Source: Microbacterium sp. T32 (GTDB taxonomy: Bacteria; Actinomycetota; Actinomycetes; Actinomycetales; Microbacteriaceae). From it: a stretch of 64,000 nt of DNA. The notes under the pieces were generated by a model. That model saw only the letters and a program-made list of their open reading frames with translations, searched no databases and had not been told where the DNA came from. Positions 45,169-53,901 of this stretch are shown piece by piece; positions within the stretch are counted from its first letter, which is position 1; each line of letters begins with the position of its first letter. The stretch is taken from the NCBI RefSeq assembly GCF_001619615.1, contig NZ_LQQP01000014.1, positions 1 to 64,000 of the forward strand. The letters are read 5' to 3'. The position numbers and the translations under genes are program-made.

Positions 45169-46218
45169 TCAGGATGTGCGCGGCGCCGCGGTCGTCGTGC
45201 CCACGCGGAACGTGCAGGTGAGGTCGAGACCCGCCGGAGTCGAGCCCTCGAGCATCGCCGCGACGGCCTCGCCCGCCGCGCGGCCTTTCGCCGTGGCCGG
45301 CTGCACGAGGGTCGTCAGGACGTGCGGCGCGAGGCCGTCCACGACGACGCCGTCGAAGCCGGTGACGCTCACGTCGCGGGGAACCTGGAGCCCCGCCTCC
45401 TCGGCGGCGCGGATGACCCCCGCCGCCAGCAGATCGCTCTGCGCGATCACGGCCGTGGGCCGGCGGGACGGGTCGGCGAAGATCGTGCGGCCGGCGATCG
45501 CGCCCTCGTCGATCGAGCTGGCCGCGGCGGCGAGGGCCGGAGCGTCGGGGAACACCTCGCGGACGCCGGCGAGCCGGTCGGCGGTGATGTCGACGTGCAC
45601 GGCGGCGTCGTCGGGGATCCACCCGCGGCGCCGCTCGACGTCAACCGGCAGCGTCACGACCACGACGTCGGTGTGCCCGAGGTCGGCAAGGTGTCGGGCT
45701 GCTTCGCGCTGCGCCTCGACGTTGTCGAGCAGCACGCGCGGGATTCCGTCCCCGGCATCCCCTTCGATGACGACGACCGGGATGCCACGCCCCCGGACGA
45801 TCTCGAGCGAGTCGGCCATGCGCGGGCTGCAGCCGATGAGCACCGCGGCGTCGATCGGAGCGGTGTGCAGCGACGGTTCGCTGATGGTCACGCCGTCGTC
45901 GCGCAGGAGGAGCAGCGCGGCGCCCAGGCGCGAGACGCCGTCGGCGAGGCCGTCCATCATGTGCGTCGTCACGGGGTCGAGGAACGCGGTGCCGAGGTGC
46001 TGGTCGAAGACGACGCCGACGATGCCCGACCGACCGCGGCGCAGCGAGGCGGCGCGCGGATCGGGACCGGTGTAACCGAGCTTCTCGGCGGCCGCGAGCA
46101 CCCGCGCCCGCGTCGCCTCCGACGTCGGCGTCTTGCCGCTGAAGACGACGGATGCCGTCGAGACGGAGACGCCCGCCTCTCGGGCGACGTCGCTGATGGT
46201 CGCGCGGCGCGTGCTCAC
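45169..46218 (-). CDS. LacI-family transcriptional regulator
   Basis: The 349-residue protein has the LacI helix-turn-helix TISDVAREAGVSVSTASVVF near the N-terminus and the hinge ARVLAAAEKLGYTGPDP. A periplasmic-binding-protein-like effector domain follows (SGIVGVVFDQ; IPVVVIEGD; VSVTGFDGVVVDGLAPHVLTT). It is divergent from the MFS transporter at 46296, with a palindromic operator between. GTG at 46218 is six bases from a TACGAT -10 element. The effector is probably a sugar, not identified. Confidence 0.92.
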   Translation of the reverse strand: MSTRRATISDVAREAGVSVSTASVVFSGKTPTSEATRARVLAAAEKLGYTGPDPRAASLRRGRSGIVGVVFDQHLGTAFLDPVTTHMMDGLADGVSRLGAALLLLRDDGVTISEPSLHTAPIDAAVLIGCSPRMADSLEIVRGRGIPVVVIEGDAGDGIPRVLLDNVEAQREAARHLADLGHTDVVVVTLPVDVERRRGWIPDDAAVHVDITADRLAGVREVFPDAPALAAAASSIDEGAIAGRTIFADPSRRPTAVIAQSDLLAAGVIRAAEEAGLQVPRDVSVTGFDGVVVDGLAPHVLTTLVQPATAKGRAAGEAVAAMLEGSTPAGLDLTCTFRVGTTTAAPRTS

Positions 46219-46224
46219 CGCCTG

Positions 46225-46230
46225 ATCGTA
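46225..46230 (-). promoter_or_regulatory. -10 element of leaderless lacI-type promoter
   Basis: TACGAT on the reverse strand, six bases before the GTG at 46218. Confidence 0.5.
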
Positions 46231-46251
46231 CCCCGCGTGGAACCGATCTCT

Positions 46252-46263
46252 CGAATCGATTCG
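46252..46263. promoter_or_regulatory. LacI-type operator
   Basis: CGAATCGATTCG is a perfect 12-base palindrome with CG at its centre, typical of LacI-family sites. It is followed by a further ATTCG and GAATC, so overlapping registers are possible. It lies in the -35 region of the MFS gene. Confidence 0.65.
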
Positions 46264-46283
46264 ATTCGCTTGTGAATCCTCGT

Positions 46284-46289
46284 TACTGT
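46284..46289 (+). promoter_or_regulatory. -10 element of leaderless promoter for the MFS gene
   Basis: TACTGT, six bases before the ATG at 46296. Confidence 0.5.
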
Positions 46290-46295
46290 GGCGAT

Positions 46296-47537
46296 ATGGA
46301 TTCCACGCTCACCCGTTCGCGCCTCGTGCGCTGGTACATCGCGATCTGCGCGATCTTCCTGGCAAGCGGCCTGAGCATCTCCACGTGGGCCTCCCGGGTC
46401 CCGGCGATCCGCGAGTCGCTCGGCATCGAGAACGCCGGCGTCGGGCAGCTGCTGCTCGGCATGGGGGTGGCATCCATCATCGGTCTGACCGTCGCGCCCG
46501 CGGTCATCGCGCGGGTCGGCGCTCGCCGCGGCATGCTCATCGCCCTCCTGCTCGTCTCCGTCGGGCTGTTCATCATCGGCTTCGGATCCGACACCCTGCA
46601 GCTCTTCGGCGTCGCGCTCGTGGGCCTCGCGCTGTTCGGGTTCGGCAACGGAGCGGTCGACGTCATGATGAACGTCGAGGGCGCCGCGCTCGAGAAGGCG
46701 ACCGGGCGCACGGTCATGCCGCTGCTGCACGCGTTCTTCAGCTTCGGCACAGTGATCGGTGCGGGCATCGGGTTCCTCGCCGTCCGGGGCGGGCTGCCCG
46801 TCTTCGCGCACAGCCTCGCGATGGCGATCGTGATCGCGGTGGTGGCCTTCGTCGCGATCGCGAACGTCCCGTCCCGCGAGGTCGCGATGGACGCCCCGGC
46901 CGCGGAACAGCGCGCGCACTGGCGCGAGCGCCTCGGCACGTCGCTCGCTGCGTGGCGCGAGCCGCGCACATACACGCTCGGCGTGATCATGCTCGGCATG
47001 GCATTCGCCGAGGGCAGCGCGAACGACTGGCTGCCCTCAGCGGTCGTGTTCGGACACGGGGCTCCGGAGGAAGCCGGACCCGCCGTGCTCGCCGTCTTCT
47101 CGGTCGCGATGACCGCCGGGCGCCTCCTCGGCGGTCCCGTCGTCGACCGGTTCGGACGCGTGTGGGTGCTGCGGATCCTCGCGATCACCGCGGCCGCGGG
47201 ACTGTTGCTCTTCATCGTCGCGCCGTTCGGCCCGCTCGTGTACCTCGGCGCCGCGCTGTGGGGTCTCGGCGCCTCGCTCGGCTTCCCCATCGGCATGTCC
47301 GCCGCGGCCGACGACCCCGCCAAGGCCGCCTCCCGGGTGGCCGCGGCGGCGACCATCGGGTACGTCGCGTTCCTGTGCGGCCCGCCGATCCTCGGCTGGA
47401 TCGGTGATCACATCGGCCTGCTCAACACGCTGCTCATCGTGGTCGGGTTGATCGTGGCATCCGGACTCTTCTCCGGCGCGGCGAAGCCGCTCGTCGTCGC
47501 CGAACCCGAGGCCGAGCGAGCCGCCCACCGCGATTAG
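46296..47537 (+). CDS. Major facilitator superfamily transporter (FucP/YbjJ-like)
   Basis: The 413-residue protein has 12 helices with ASRVPAIRESLGIENAGVG after helix 1, typical of the YbjJ-like MFS branch, and GFGNGAVDVMMNVEGAALEK in the middle of the first half. Second-half motif: GRLLGGPVVDRFGRV. The upstream ATG-less GTG at 46272 is rejected because the -10 element falls between it and the ATG at 46296. LacI control suggests a carbohydrate or related substrate. Confidence 0.88.
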   Translation: MDSTLTRSRLVRWYIAICAIFLASGLSISTWASRVPAIRESLGIENAGVGQLLLGMGVASIIGLTVAPAVIARVGARRGMLIALLLVSVGLFIIGFGSDTLQLFGVALVGLALFGFGNGAVDVMMNVEGAALEKATGRTVMPLLHAFFSFGTVIGAGIGFLAVRGGLPVFAHSLAMAIVIAVVAFVAIANVPSREVAMDAPAAEQRAHWRERLGTSLAAWREPRTYTLGVIMLGMAFAEGSANDWLPSAVVFGHGAPEEAGPAVLAVFSVAMTAGRLLGGPVVDRFGRVWVLRILAITAAAGLLLFIVAPFGPLVYLGAALWGLGASLGFPIGMSAAADDPAKAASRVAAAATIGYVAFLCGPPILGWIGDHIGLLNTLLIVVGLIVASGLFSGAAKPLVVAEPEAERAAHRD

Positions 47538-47540
47538 GCT
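47535..47540 (+). promoter_or_regulatory. -10 element of leaderless nucS promoter
   Basis: TAGGCT overlaps the MFS stop codon and ends six bases before the GTG of nucS. Confidence 0.5.
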
Positions 47541-47546
47541 CATCGG

Positions 47547-48242
47547 GTGCGTCTCGTCATCGCCCGCTGCTCCGTCGACTACACCGGTCGACTCAACGCC
47601 CACCTGCCCCTCGCCACGCGTCTGCTCGTGCACAAGGGCGATGGATCGTTGCTCGTGCACTCCGACGGCGGCTCCTACAAGCCGCTGAACTGGATGAGCC
47701 CGCCGTGCACACTCACGGTCGAGGAGCCGGACGAGGATGCCGCGAGCGTCGGCGTCACTCAGCAATGGCGCGTCACGCACAAGAAGTCGGGCGATGCGCT
47801 CGTCGTGAAGATCTACGAGGTGATCCACGACACGTCGCACGACCTCGGCGTGGACCCCGGTCTCATCAAGGACGGCGTCGAAGCCGACCTGCAGCGGCTG
47901 CTCGCCGAGCAGGTCTCGGTCGTGGGTGAGGGTCTCACCCTCGTCCGCCGCGAATACCCCACGGCCATCGGCCCCGTCGACCTGCTGCTGCGCGACGACA
48001 ACGGTGGCACGGTGGCCATCGAGGTCAAGCGTCGCGGCGACATCGACGGCGTCGAGCAGCTCACCCGCTACCTCGAGCTGCTCAACCGCGACCCCCTGCT
48101 CGCCCCGGTGAGCGGCGTCTTCGCGGCCCAGGAGATCAAGCCGCAGGCGCGCGTGCTCGCGACCGATCGCGGCATCCGCTGCCTCACCCTCGACTACGAC
48201 GAGATGAAGGGCATCGAGTCGGGCGCTCCGCGGCTGTTCTGA
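47547..48242 (+). CDS. nucS: Mismatch-specific endonuclease NucS/EndoMS
   Basis: NucS cuts both strands at base mismatches and replaces MutS/MutL in actinobacteria; it works with the sliding clamp. The 231-residue protein has the N-terminal beta-sandwich domain and a C-terminal RecB-like nuclease domain with Asp145 in GPVDLLL, Glu159 and Lys161 in AIEVKRRG, and QLTRYLELL. The C-terminus PRLF is a plausible clamp-binding tail. The GTG start is fixed by the -10 spacing. Confidence 0.96.
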   Translation: MRLVIARCSVDYTGRLNAHLPLATRLLVHKGDGSLLVHSDGGSYKPLNWMSPPCTLTVEEPDEDAASVGVTQQWRVTHKKSGDALVVKIYEVIHDTSHDLGVDPGLIKDGVEADLQRLLAEQVSVVGEGLTLVRREYPTAIGPVDLLLRDDNGGTVAIEVKRRGDIDGVEQLTRYLELLNRDPLLAPVSGVFAAQEIKPQARVLATDRGIRCLTLDYDEMKGIESGAPRLF

Positions 48243-48300
48243 GCCGGGCACGCGTCGGTCCGCGGGAAGAGCGGAGGGTCTGTGCGTCGCTCGGCGTGAA

Positions 48301-48356
48301 GAGCGGAGGAAAAACGGGCAGCGGAGGAGGCCCTGTCGCCTCCCGATCCTCCGCTC
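48301..48356. repeat. Palindromic element family F
   Basis: Outer arms GAGCGGAGGA (48301-48310) and TCCTCCGCTC (48347-48356) are perfect. An inner stem GGAGGC/GCCTCC (48326-48331, 48338-48343) closes a six-base loop. Related GAGCGGAGGG occurs at 48269. It lies between nucS and the HAD gene on the same strand; only one copy is seen here. Confidence 0.6.
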
Positions 48357-48462
48357 GGCGAAAAGCCTCCCCCGGCGCGGCTCGGCTGCTCCGCGACCTC
48401 CCCCGGCGTGGCCGGACCCCGCCCTCACCCGCAAGCCCACGGCCCGCACCCGACACGGCCGG

Positions 48463-48468
48463 TAGCGT
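48463..48468 (+). promoter_or_regulatory. -10 element of leaderless promoter for the HAD gene
   Basis: TAGCGT, seven bases before the ATG at 48476. Confidence 0.5.
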
Positions 48469-48475
48469 GGGGTCC

Positions 48476-49177
48476 ATGCCCGTACGCTCCCCCTGGTCGT
48501 GCGTCCTCTGGGACGTCGACGGAACCCTCGTCGATGCATCCGAGGGCATCCTCCGCCGTCTCACCGTCACCCTCGAGCACTTCGGGCGGACGCCGCCGAC
48601 CCGCGGCGAGCTGTCGCGGTGGATCGGGCCGCCCATGTTCGAGTCGTTCCAGGTCAACGTCGGCATGACGCCCGACGAGGCGACCGAGGCCGTCACGTTC
48701 TATCGCGCCCTGAACAAGAACGAGGGCTACACCGGCAGCGCGCAGCTGTACCCGGGCGTCGCCGACATCGTGCACGACCTGCACGCCGCCGGCGTCCCGC
48801 AGTCGACCGCGAGCTCGAAGCCCGAGGTGCAGGTCGTCGCGCTCATGGACCACTTCGGTCTCGCCCCCGACCTCGAGGCCATCGTCGGCGCGAGTCCCGA
48901 CGAGCGCACGCTGAGCGCGAAGTCCGACATCGTCCGGGAGGCGCTCCGGCGCCTGGAGGTCCGGGGCTACGACACGTCGCGCCCCGTCCTCGTCGGCGAT
49001 CGTCACCACGACGTCGAAGGCGGAGCGGATGCCGATGTGCCGGTGATCTTCGTGCGCTGGGGCTTCAGCTGGCCGCACGAGGCCGATGGCGCCCAGGCGG
49101 CGGTCGACACCGCCGACGAACTGCGGGCGCTGCTGCTGGTGTCCGACGGGGATTCCGGTCCCGCCGACGGTGTCTGA
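48476..49177 (+). CDS. HAD-superfamily phosphatase (Gph/PpaX-like)
   Basis: The 233-residue protein has HAD motif I VLWDVDGTLVD (nucleophile Asp), a helical cap, motif II STASSKPE, Lys of motif III in LSAKSDIV, and motif IV VLVGDRHHDVEGG. It fits phosphoglycolate-phosphatase-like enzymes that remove phosphate from small molecules. ATG at 48476 is set by the -10 spacing; longer upstream frames enter the family F palindrome. Its stop overlaps the GTG of the next gene. Confidence 0.92.
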   Translation: MPVRSPWSCVLWDVDGTLVDASEGILRRLTVTLEHFGRTPPTRGELSRWIGPPMFESFQVNVGMTPDEATEAVTFYRALNKNEGYTGSAQLYPGVADIVHDLHAAGVPQSTASSKPEVQVVALMDHFGLAPDLEAIVGASPDERTLSAKSDIVREALRRLEVRGYDTSRPVLVGDRHHDVEGGADADVPVIFVRWGFSWPHEADGAQAAVDTADELRALLLVSDGDSGPADGV

Positions 49178-50327
49178 CCTCTCCTGGGCGTTGCCCGCGT
49201 CGATCGCCCTGCTGGCGGCACTGCTCGTCACGGGGGTCGTCACGCTCGTCGTGCGCGCGCGCCGGAGGTCGCCGCGCGCCGCCGCTGCGGCATCCGAGGC
49301 CCGATCCGCCGCCGAAGCCGCGCTCGCACGCCTCGACGACGCGGTGAACGAGCTCGATGTCGCCTTCGAGGCGGCCGATGCCGGCGAGGCCCCGGCCGAC
49401 CTCCGCCGCGCGCTGGCCGCCGCACTGCGCGGGCGCGACCGCGGTTTCGAGGAGGTCGCCGCGCTGGCGACCTCGACGCGAATCCCGGCGCAGCGGCGGG
49501 TCGACGCCGTGCGTCTGCGGGACGATCTCGAACGTCGTCGCACCGCGGCCGAGCAGACCCGTGAACGCCTCTCCGACTGGGGTCGCTCACACGGGAGCGT
49601 CGAGTCTCGCATCGCCGCCGCCCGCGCCCGGCGCGAAGAGATCGCGCGGACCTCGGGCGACCCCGCCCGACTCGTCGCCGAGGCCCGGTCGCGATTCGAC
49701 GACGCGGAGTGGACGGATGCCGACCGCGCCGCGCGCGAGGCACGGGCGGCGCTCGCTCGCGCCGACGCCGCACTGAACGCCCCCGACGCGGACCTGGTCG
49801 AGGCCTCCCTCGCCCTCCGGCGGGCGGATCGGCTGTTCCGCGCGGTCGAGGAGGCGCACCGCTTCGTGCTCCAAGCGGCGGAGAACGCCGCCGCGGAAGT
49901 CACGGCGGCGGAGGCCGAGATCGCGGCGGCCCTCGAGACCGCGGAGGCGCGGCCCGCCGACGTCGCGCCCGACGCCGCCGCACGGCTGAGCGTCGCCGCC
50001 GCCGAGCTGCGGGCCGTGAGCGAGACCCGCCCGAGCGCGGCGATCGAGACCGTGGCCCGCGTGCGCGAGGTGCGCGACGAGGTCCTCGGCGAGACGCCGA
50101 GTGCGCGACGGCGGCTCGAAGCCGCCCGCGCCGCCCTCCCGGGAACGCTCGCGTGCGCCCGCGCCGCCGTGGCCGCGGCCGAGGCTTTCGCCGAGGCCGC
50201 GACGATCGAGGAACGTCTGCGGCTCGCCGCCGCCCGCCGCGAACTCGCCGCCGCACGTTCCGCGCACGACGCATTCCAGGCCCTGGCATCCGCCCGCGCC
50301 GCCTGGCACGCGGTGACCGACGCCTGA
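49170..50327 (+). CDS. Membrane-anchored coiled-coil protein of unknown function
   Basis: The 385-residue protein has one N-terminal helix (WALPASIALLAALLVTGVVTLVV) with a basic stop-transfer RARRRSPR, then about 350 residues that are almost entirely Ala/Arg/Glu helices (AALARLDDAVNELDVAFEAAD and similar). A long cytosolic coiled coil is predicted. No family is recognised. It overlaps the HAD gene by eight bases and is likely co-translated. The layout resembles the tandem paralogues at 15813-17459, but I cannot align them. Confidence 0.6.
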   Translation: MSDLSWALPASIALLAALLVTGVVTLVVRARRRSPRAAAAASEARSAAEAALARLDDAVNELDVAFEAADAGEAPADLRRALAAALRGRDRGFEEVAALATSTRIPAQRRVDAVRLRDDLERRRTAAEQTRERLSDWGRSHGSVESRIAAARARREEIARTSGDPARLVAEARSRFDDAEWTDADRAAREARAALARADAALNAPDADLVEASLALRRADRLFRAVEEAHRFVLQAAENAAAEVTAAEAEIAAALETAEARPADVAPDAAARLSVAAAELRAVSETRPSAAIETVARVREVRDEVLGETPSARRRLEAARAALPGTLACARAAVAAAEAFAEAATIEERLRLAAARRELAAARSAHDAFQALASARAAWHAVTDA

Positions 50328-50336
50328 ACGGCCCGC

Positions 50337-51212
50337 TCAGGCGAGGCCGTGGACGCGCCGCGGCACGGTACCGACCGCGGCGCGCACCTGCTCCTCGGGC
50401 ACGCCCGCGCGCAGGCACACCTCCACGGCGCGGTCCAGCGTGAGCGTCGAGCCCGCGAGCGTGTCGGTGCCGCGCACGACCGGGCGGCCGTCGATCACCT
50501 CGACGGCGAGATCCCCCAGCGTGAAGGCACCGTCGCCGAGTCCGGTGGCGGCCATGGCATCCGTGACGAGCGCCACGCGGCCGGGGGCGGCGGCGAACAG
50601 CGTGCGGATCAGCGCCGGATGCACGTGCACGCCGTCCGCGATGAGTTCGAGCACGACATCGTCGCGCTCCAGGGCCGCCCCGACCGGGCCCGGATCGCGG
50701 TGGTGGAGACCCGGCATCCCGTTGAGGGCGTGCGTCAGCAGGCGCGCGCCGTGGTCGAACGCGGCGCCCGCGATGGCGTAGTCGGCCTCGGTGTGGCCCA
50801 CCGCCACGACGACGCCGGCCTCGGTGAACGTGCGCACGGCGGCGCGCGCGCCCGGCAGTTCCGGGGCGAGGGTGATCTGACGCAGGATGCCATCCCCCGC
50901 GGCCAGCAGTGTGCCCACCGCCTCGGGGGTCGGGGCGATCAGCGACTCGGCGGCGTGCGCGCCGCGGCGCCCGGGGGCGAGGAACGGCCCCTCGAGGTGC
51001 ACCCCCGCCGCACCGGGCACGTCGGAGAGGATGCTGCGAAGCTCCGTCAGCCGCCGCACGAGACGGTCGAGGGGCGCGCTCACGAGACTGAGCATCACCG
51101 TGTCACTGCCATGATCCCGGTGGTACGCGACCGCGGCCGACACCCCGGCGGCATCCGCGTCGTCGAAGGAATGGCCGAGCGCGCCATGGCAGTGGAGATC
51201 CATCGCCCTCAT
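50337..51212 (-). CDS. Short N-acetylglucosamine-6-phosphate deacetylase (NagA-like)
   Basis: NagA removes acetate from GlcNAc-6-phosphate. The 291-residue protein begins directly at the metal-site motif DLHCHGA (His7, His9) and keeps GVHLEGPFL, VAVGHTEADY, THALNGMPGLHHRDPG and LVTDAMAATG with the catalytic Asp. It lacks the roughly 50-residue N-terminal half of the small beta-sandwich domain, and part of the C-terminal half. Common NagA is about 380 residues. GGAGG upstream supports the start. It is a single gene, not in a nag cluster. Confidence 0.88.
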   Translation of the reverse strand: MRAMDLHCHGALGHSFDDADAAGVSAAVAYHRDHGSDTVMLSLVSAPLDRLVRRLTELRSILSDVPGAAGVHLEGPFLAPGRRGAHAAESLIAPTPEAVGTLLAAGDGILRQITLAPELPGARAAVRTFTEAGVVVAVGHTEADYAIAGAAFDHGARLLTHALNGMPGLHHRDPGPVGAALERDDVVLELIADGVHVHPALIRTLFAAAPGRVALVTDAMAATGLGDGAFTLGDLAVEVIDGRPVVRGTDTLAGSTLTLDRAVEVCLRAGVPEEQVRAAVGTVPRRVHGLA

Positions 51213-51230
51213 TGTCGTCCCCCTCCGCAC

Positions 51231-51236
51231 TATCGT
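51231..51236 (+). promoter_or_regulatory. -10 element of leaderless promoter for the DUF2156 gene
   Basis: TATCGT, seven bases before the ATG at 51244. Confidence 0.5.
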
Positions 51237-51243
51237 GAGGCGC

Positions 51244-53307
51244 ATGGGGGAGAGAACCACCTTCCGTCACGTCGTCGCCGTCGCCCGCCGTCTCCCGGTC
51301 ACCGCGGCGCTCGTCACGGTGCTGCTCGCCGTCGGCGTGGCATCCGCGGGTCTGTGGTCGCCGTTCGCGGCGTCGCCGCTGCACGACACGGTCGCCTACG
51401 GTCTTCCCGCGCTGGAGGCCGGCCGGTGGTGGACCCCGGTCATCGGGACCTTCTTCGTGTCGGTGCCGTGGCTGTACGCCCCGATCGTCGTGGGGCTGGC
51501 GGGCCTGGGCTACCTCGAATTCCGCCGTGGCTCCCGTGTCGCGCTCGCGTACTTCGCGGGCGGGCAGCTCGGCGCGGTGCTGCTCGCGTCCGGTGTGCTG
51601 TGGCTCGCGGCCCTGCTCCCGTGGGCGTGGGCCCAGGAGCAGGCTGCCGCCCTCGACGTGGGGCCGTCGCCCGGGGTGATCGCGGGCGTGGCGGCGGCGA
51701 TGTCGCTGCTCCCTTCGCCGTGGCGTCTGCGCGCGTGGACGGTGATGGTCGCGGTGCTCTCGGTGACCTTCCTCTACTGGGGGTCGCTCAACGACCTCGA
51801 GCACGTCCTCGCGGTGGCCCTGGTGCTCGCCGTCGACCGGTCGCTGCGTCCCCAGCGCGTGTCCGTGCGCGAGCAGCGGCTCATCGCGTTCGTGGGGGTC
51901 TGCGGGCTCGGGGCGATCGACGTCCTCACCTACCTCAGCCCCACGACAGGTCCTTTCGGCTCCTCGGATCCGGTGTCGGGATCGTGGGTCGACGTCGCGG
52001 TGAACACCGCGGTCGTACTGGCGGTGGCGAACGGCATCCGTCGGGGTCGACGCTGGGCGTGGGTGCTGCTGGTGGGGTATGGCATCCTGAACGCCCTCGT
52101 GCTGGTGCTCGCGGCAGTGCTCCTCGTCGCGGTGGGGCTCGGGGGGATCGAAGACGCCGCAGACCTCGACCTGTCGGTGACGCTCGCATCCTCGGCGACG
52201 TGGGTCGTCGCGCTGGTGTACCTGATCCTCGTGCGGGCGGCGTTCCGCGCGCGGCCGAAAGCGACCCTCGGCGAGGCGCCCGCGCCGACCGTCGATGACG
52301 TGAAGGCGGAGCTTCGCGCCACCGGCGGCGGAACCCTGTCGTGGATGACAACGTGGGAGGGCATGTCGTACGCGCGGTTCGGCCGCGGGATCGTGGCGTT
52401 CCAGCGGCGCTCCCGCGTGGCGCTCGTCCTGGGCGACCCGCTCGGGCCCGAGGAGACGCGAGTCGAGACGGTCCGCGCGTTCGTGGAGCGCGCGGAGAAC
52501 GCCGGGCTCGCGCCGTGCTTCTTCAGTGCCGGCGAGGCGACCCGCGCGATGGTGCCGGAGGGGTGGCGGAGCGTCGTGGTGGCCGACGACACGATCGTCG
52601 ACCTCCCGGGCCTGCAGTTCACGGGGAAGGCGTGGGGCGCGGTGCGCACGTCGCTCAATCGCGCCGAGCGCGAGGGCATGACCTTCCGCCTGTCGCGTCT
52701 CGCCGACGAGACGTGGGGCGTGCGGCAGCAGCTGCGCGCCATTTCGGAGAGCTGGGTGGGCGACAAGGGACTGCCCGAGATGGGCTTCACCCTCGGCACC
52801 CTGCACGAAGCGGCGGACCCGGAGGTGCGGATCGCGCTGGCCGTCTCGCCCGCCGGCGACGTGGACGGATTCCTATCCTGGCTGCCGGTCTACGGCGAGG
52901 GACGCGTGCGCGGCTGGACGCTCGACCTCATGCGGCGTCGCGAGGGCGGCTTCGGCCCCGTGATGGAGTACCTGATCGGTTCGTCCGCGCAGCAGTTCTC
53001 GGTCGAGGGGGCCGAGGTCATGTCACTCTCCGGCGCCCCGCTCGCGCACGAGTACCCCGCGGATGCCGGAGTCCTCGCCGATCTGCAGGATCGGATGGCC
53101 TCGATGCTCGAGCCGGTCTACGGCTTCGCGTCCCTGCACCGCTTCAAGCAGAAGTTCCACCCGCGGTACGAGACGATGTACCTGCTCTACCGCGACGAAG
53201 CGGATCTCACCCGTATCGGAGCCGCGCTCACCCGCGCGTTCCTCCCGCACGCGACGCTGCGGCAGTTCGCCGCCGCGGGCGTGGAGCTGGTTCGACCCGA
53301 GAAGTGA
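51244..53307 (+). CDS. DUF2156 (MprF/LysX-like aminoacyl-phosphatidylglycerol synthase) fused to a rhomboid-like membrane domain
   Basis: The 687-residue protein has a first membrane block (residues 15-200) with LEAGRWWTPVIGTFF and a six-helix pattern that resembles the rhomboid fold without the Ser-His pair. A second membrane block follows (residues 215-345). The C-terminal 330 residues are a DUF2156 GNAT-like domain (ALVLGDPLGPEE, VSPAGDVDGFLSWLPVY, LDLMRRREGGFGPVMEYLI, HRFKQKFHPRYETMYLLY). In MprF this domain moves Lys or Ala from tRNA to phosphatidylglycerol at the membrane. Substrate here is not shown. Confidence 0.85.
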   Translation: MGERTTFRHVVAVARRLPVTAALVTVLLAVGVASAGLWSPFAASPLHDTVAYGLPALEAGRWWTPVIGTFFVSVPWLYAPIVVGLAGLGYLEFRRGSRVALAYFAGGQLGAVLLASGVLWLAALLPWAWAQEQAAALDVGPSPGVIAGVAAAMSLLPSPWRLRAWTVMVAVLSVTFLYWGSLNDLEHVLAVALVLAVDRSLRPQRVSVREQRLIAFVGVCGLGAIDVLTYLSPTTGPFGSSDPVSGSWVDVAVNTAVVLAVANGIRRGRRWAWVLLVGYGILNALVLVLAAVLLVAVGLGGIEDAADLDLSVTLASSATWVVALVYLILVRAAFRARPKATLGEAPAPTVDDVKAELRATGGGTLSWMTTWEGMSYARFGRGIVAFQRRSRVALVLGDPLGPEETRVETVRAFVERAENAGLAPCFFSAGEATRAMVPEGWRSVVVADDTIVDLPGLQFTGKAWGAVRTSLNRAEREGMTFRLSRLADETWGVRQQLRAISESWVGDKGLPEMGFTLGTLHEAADPEVRIALAVSPAGDVDGFLSWLPVYGEGRVRGWTLDLMRRREGGFGPVMEYLIGSSAQQFSVEGAEVMSLSGAPLAHEYPADAGVLADLQDRMASMLEPVYGFASLHRFKQKFHPRYETMYLLYRDEADLTRIGAALTRAFLPHATLRQFAAAGVELVRPEK

Positions 53308-53380
53308 GGCGCCTGCCCGCGGCGAGGCGGGCGACCCGACCGCGTCGGACCCGACGCCGCGACGAGCGGGGCAGCGACCG

Positions 53381-53587
53381 TCAGAGCGGGCGGATGTTCT
53401 CCGCCTGGAGGCCCTTGGGGCCCTGGGCGATATCGAATTCGACGCGCTGGTTCTCCTCGAGCGAGCGGTAGCCGCCCGACTGGATCGCGCTGTAGTGGGC
53501 GAAGACGTCCTGGCCGCCCTCATCGGGCGCGATGAAGCCGAAGCCCTTCTCCGAGTTGAACCACTTGACCGTGCCCTGCGTGCTCAT
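53381..53587 (-). CDS. cspA: Cold-shock domain protein
   Basis: The 68-residue protein is a single cold-shock domain with RNP1 KGFGFI at residues 14-19 and RNP2 VFAHY at 28-32. It binds single-stranded RNA or DNA in the cytoplasm. It starts at ATG 53587 with a long upstream region that contains stable hairpins, as is common for cold-shock genes. A related start [15 protein letters not shown] is typical of actinobacterial CspA. Confidence 0.96.
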   Translation of the reverse strand: MSTQGTVKWFNSEKGFGFIAPDEGGQDVFAHYSAIQSGGYRSLEENQRVEFDIAQGPKGLQAENIRPL

Positions 53588-53728
53588 GGACGTGCCGTTT
53601 CCCGCTCTTGTCGGCGCCGAGCGCGCCGATCTGTGCCCACGGTAACGGCAGGGACCGGGGCGGCGCATCGGCCCGTGACACAAACGTTGCACGGCGTCAC
53701 GGAGGGCATCCTTCCCCTTAAGCCCATA

Positions 53729-53768
53729 CGACGCCCGGGCTGAGCAGAAGCTCGAAGCCCGGGCGTCG
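53729..53768. terminator. Long hairpin upstream of cspA
   Basis: CGACGCCCGGGCT (53729-53741) and AGCCCGGGCGTCG (53756-53768) pair perfectly over 13 bases with a 14-base loop. There is no T-run. It could be a terminator or attenuator in the cspA leader, or a recoded end of a lost gene. Confidence 0.5.
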
Positions 53769-53786
53769 ACGGATCCCCCCGGATAT

Positions 53787-53803
53787 GTCACGCGAGGCGT
53801 GAC
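53787..53803. promoter_or_regulatory. Palindrome upstream of gntR
   Basis: GTCACGC-GAG-GCGTGAC, a perfect seven-base inverted repeat about 100 bases before the GntR gene. It may be an operator. Confidence 0.35.
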
Positions 53804-53895
53804 GGCGATAACTGTACCGCCGCGAATGCCCTTCGCGCGACACGAAAGCTGGGAATTCTTCACGGATGACGGGGATGTGTGGTAACCGGGCGTCA

Positions 53896-53901
53896 TAGAA
53901 T
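53896..53901 (+). promoter_or_regulatory. -10 element of leaderless gntR promoter
   Basis: TAGAAT, six bases before the GTG at 53908. Confidence 0.55.

Noticed and set aside
46272..46295. GTG at 46272 as the MFS start
   Set aside because: The -10 element TACTGT lies downstream of it, so it would not be in the message.
53729..53803. Riboswitch upstream of cspA
   Set aside because: Two simple hairpins are present but no known riboswitch core is visible.
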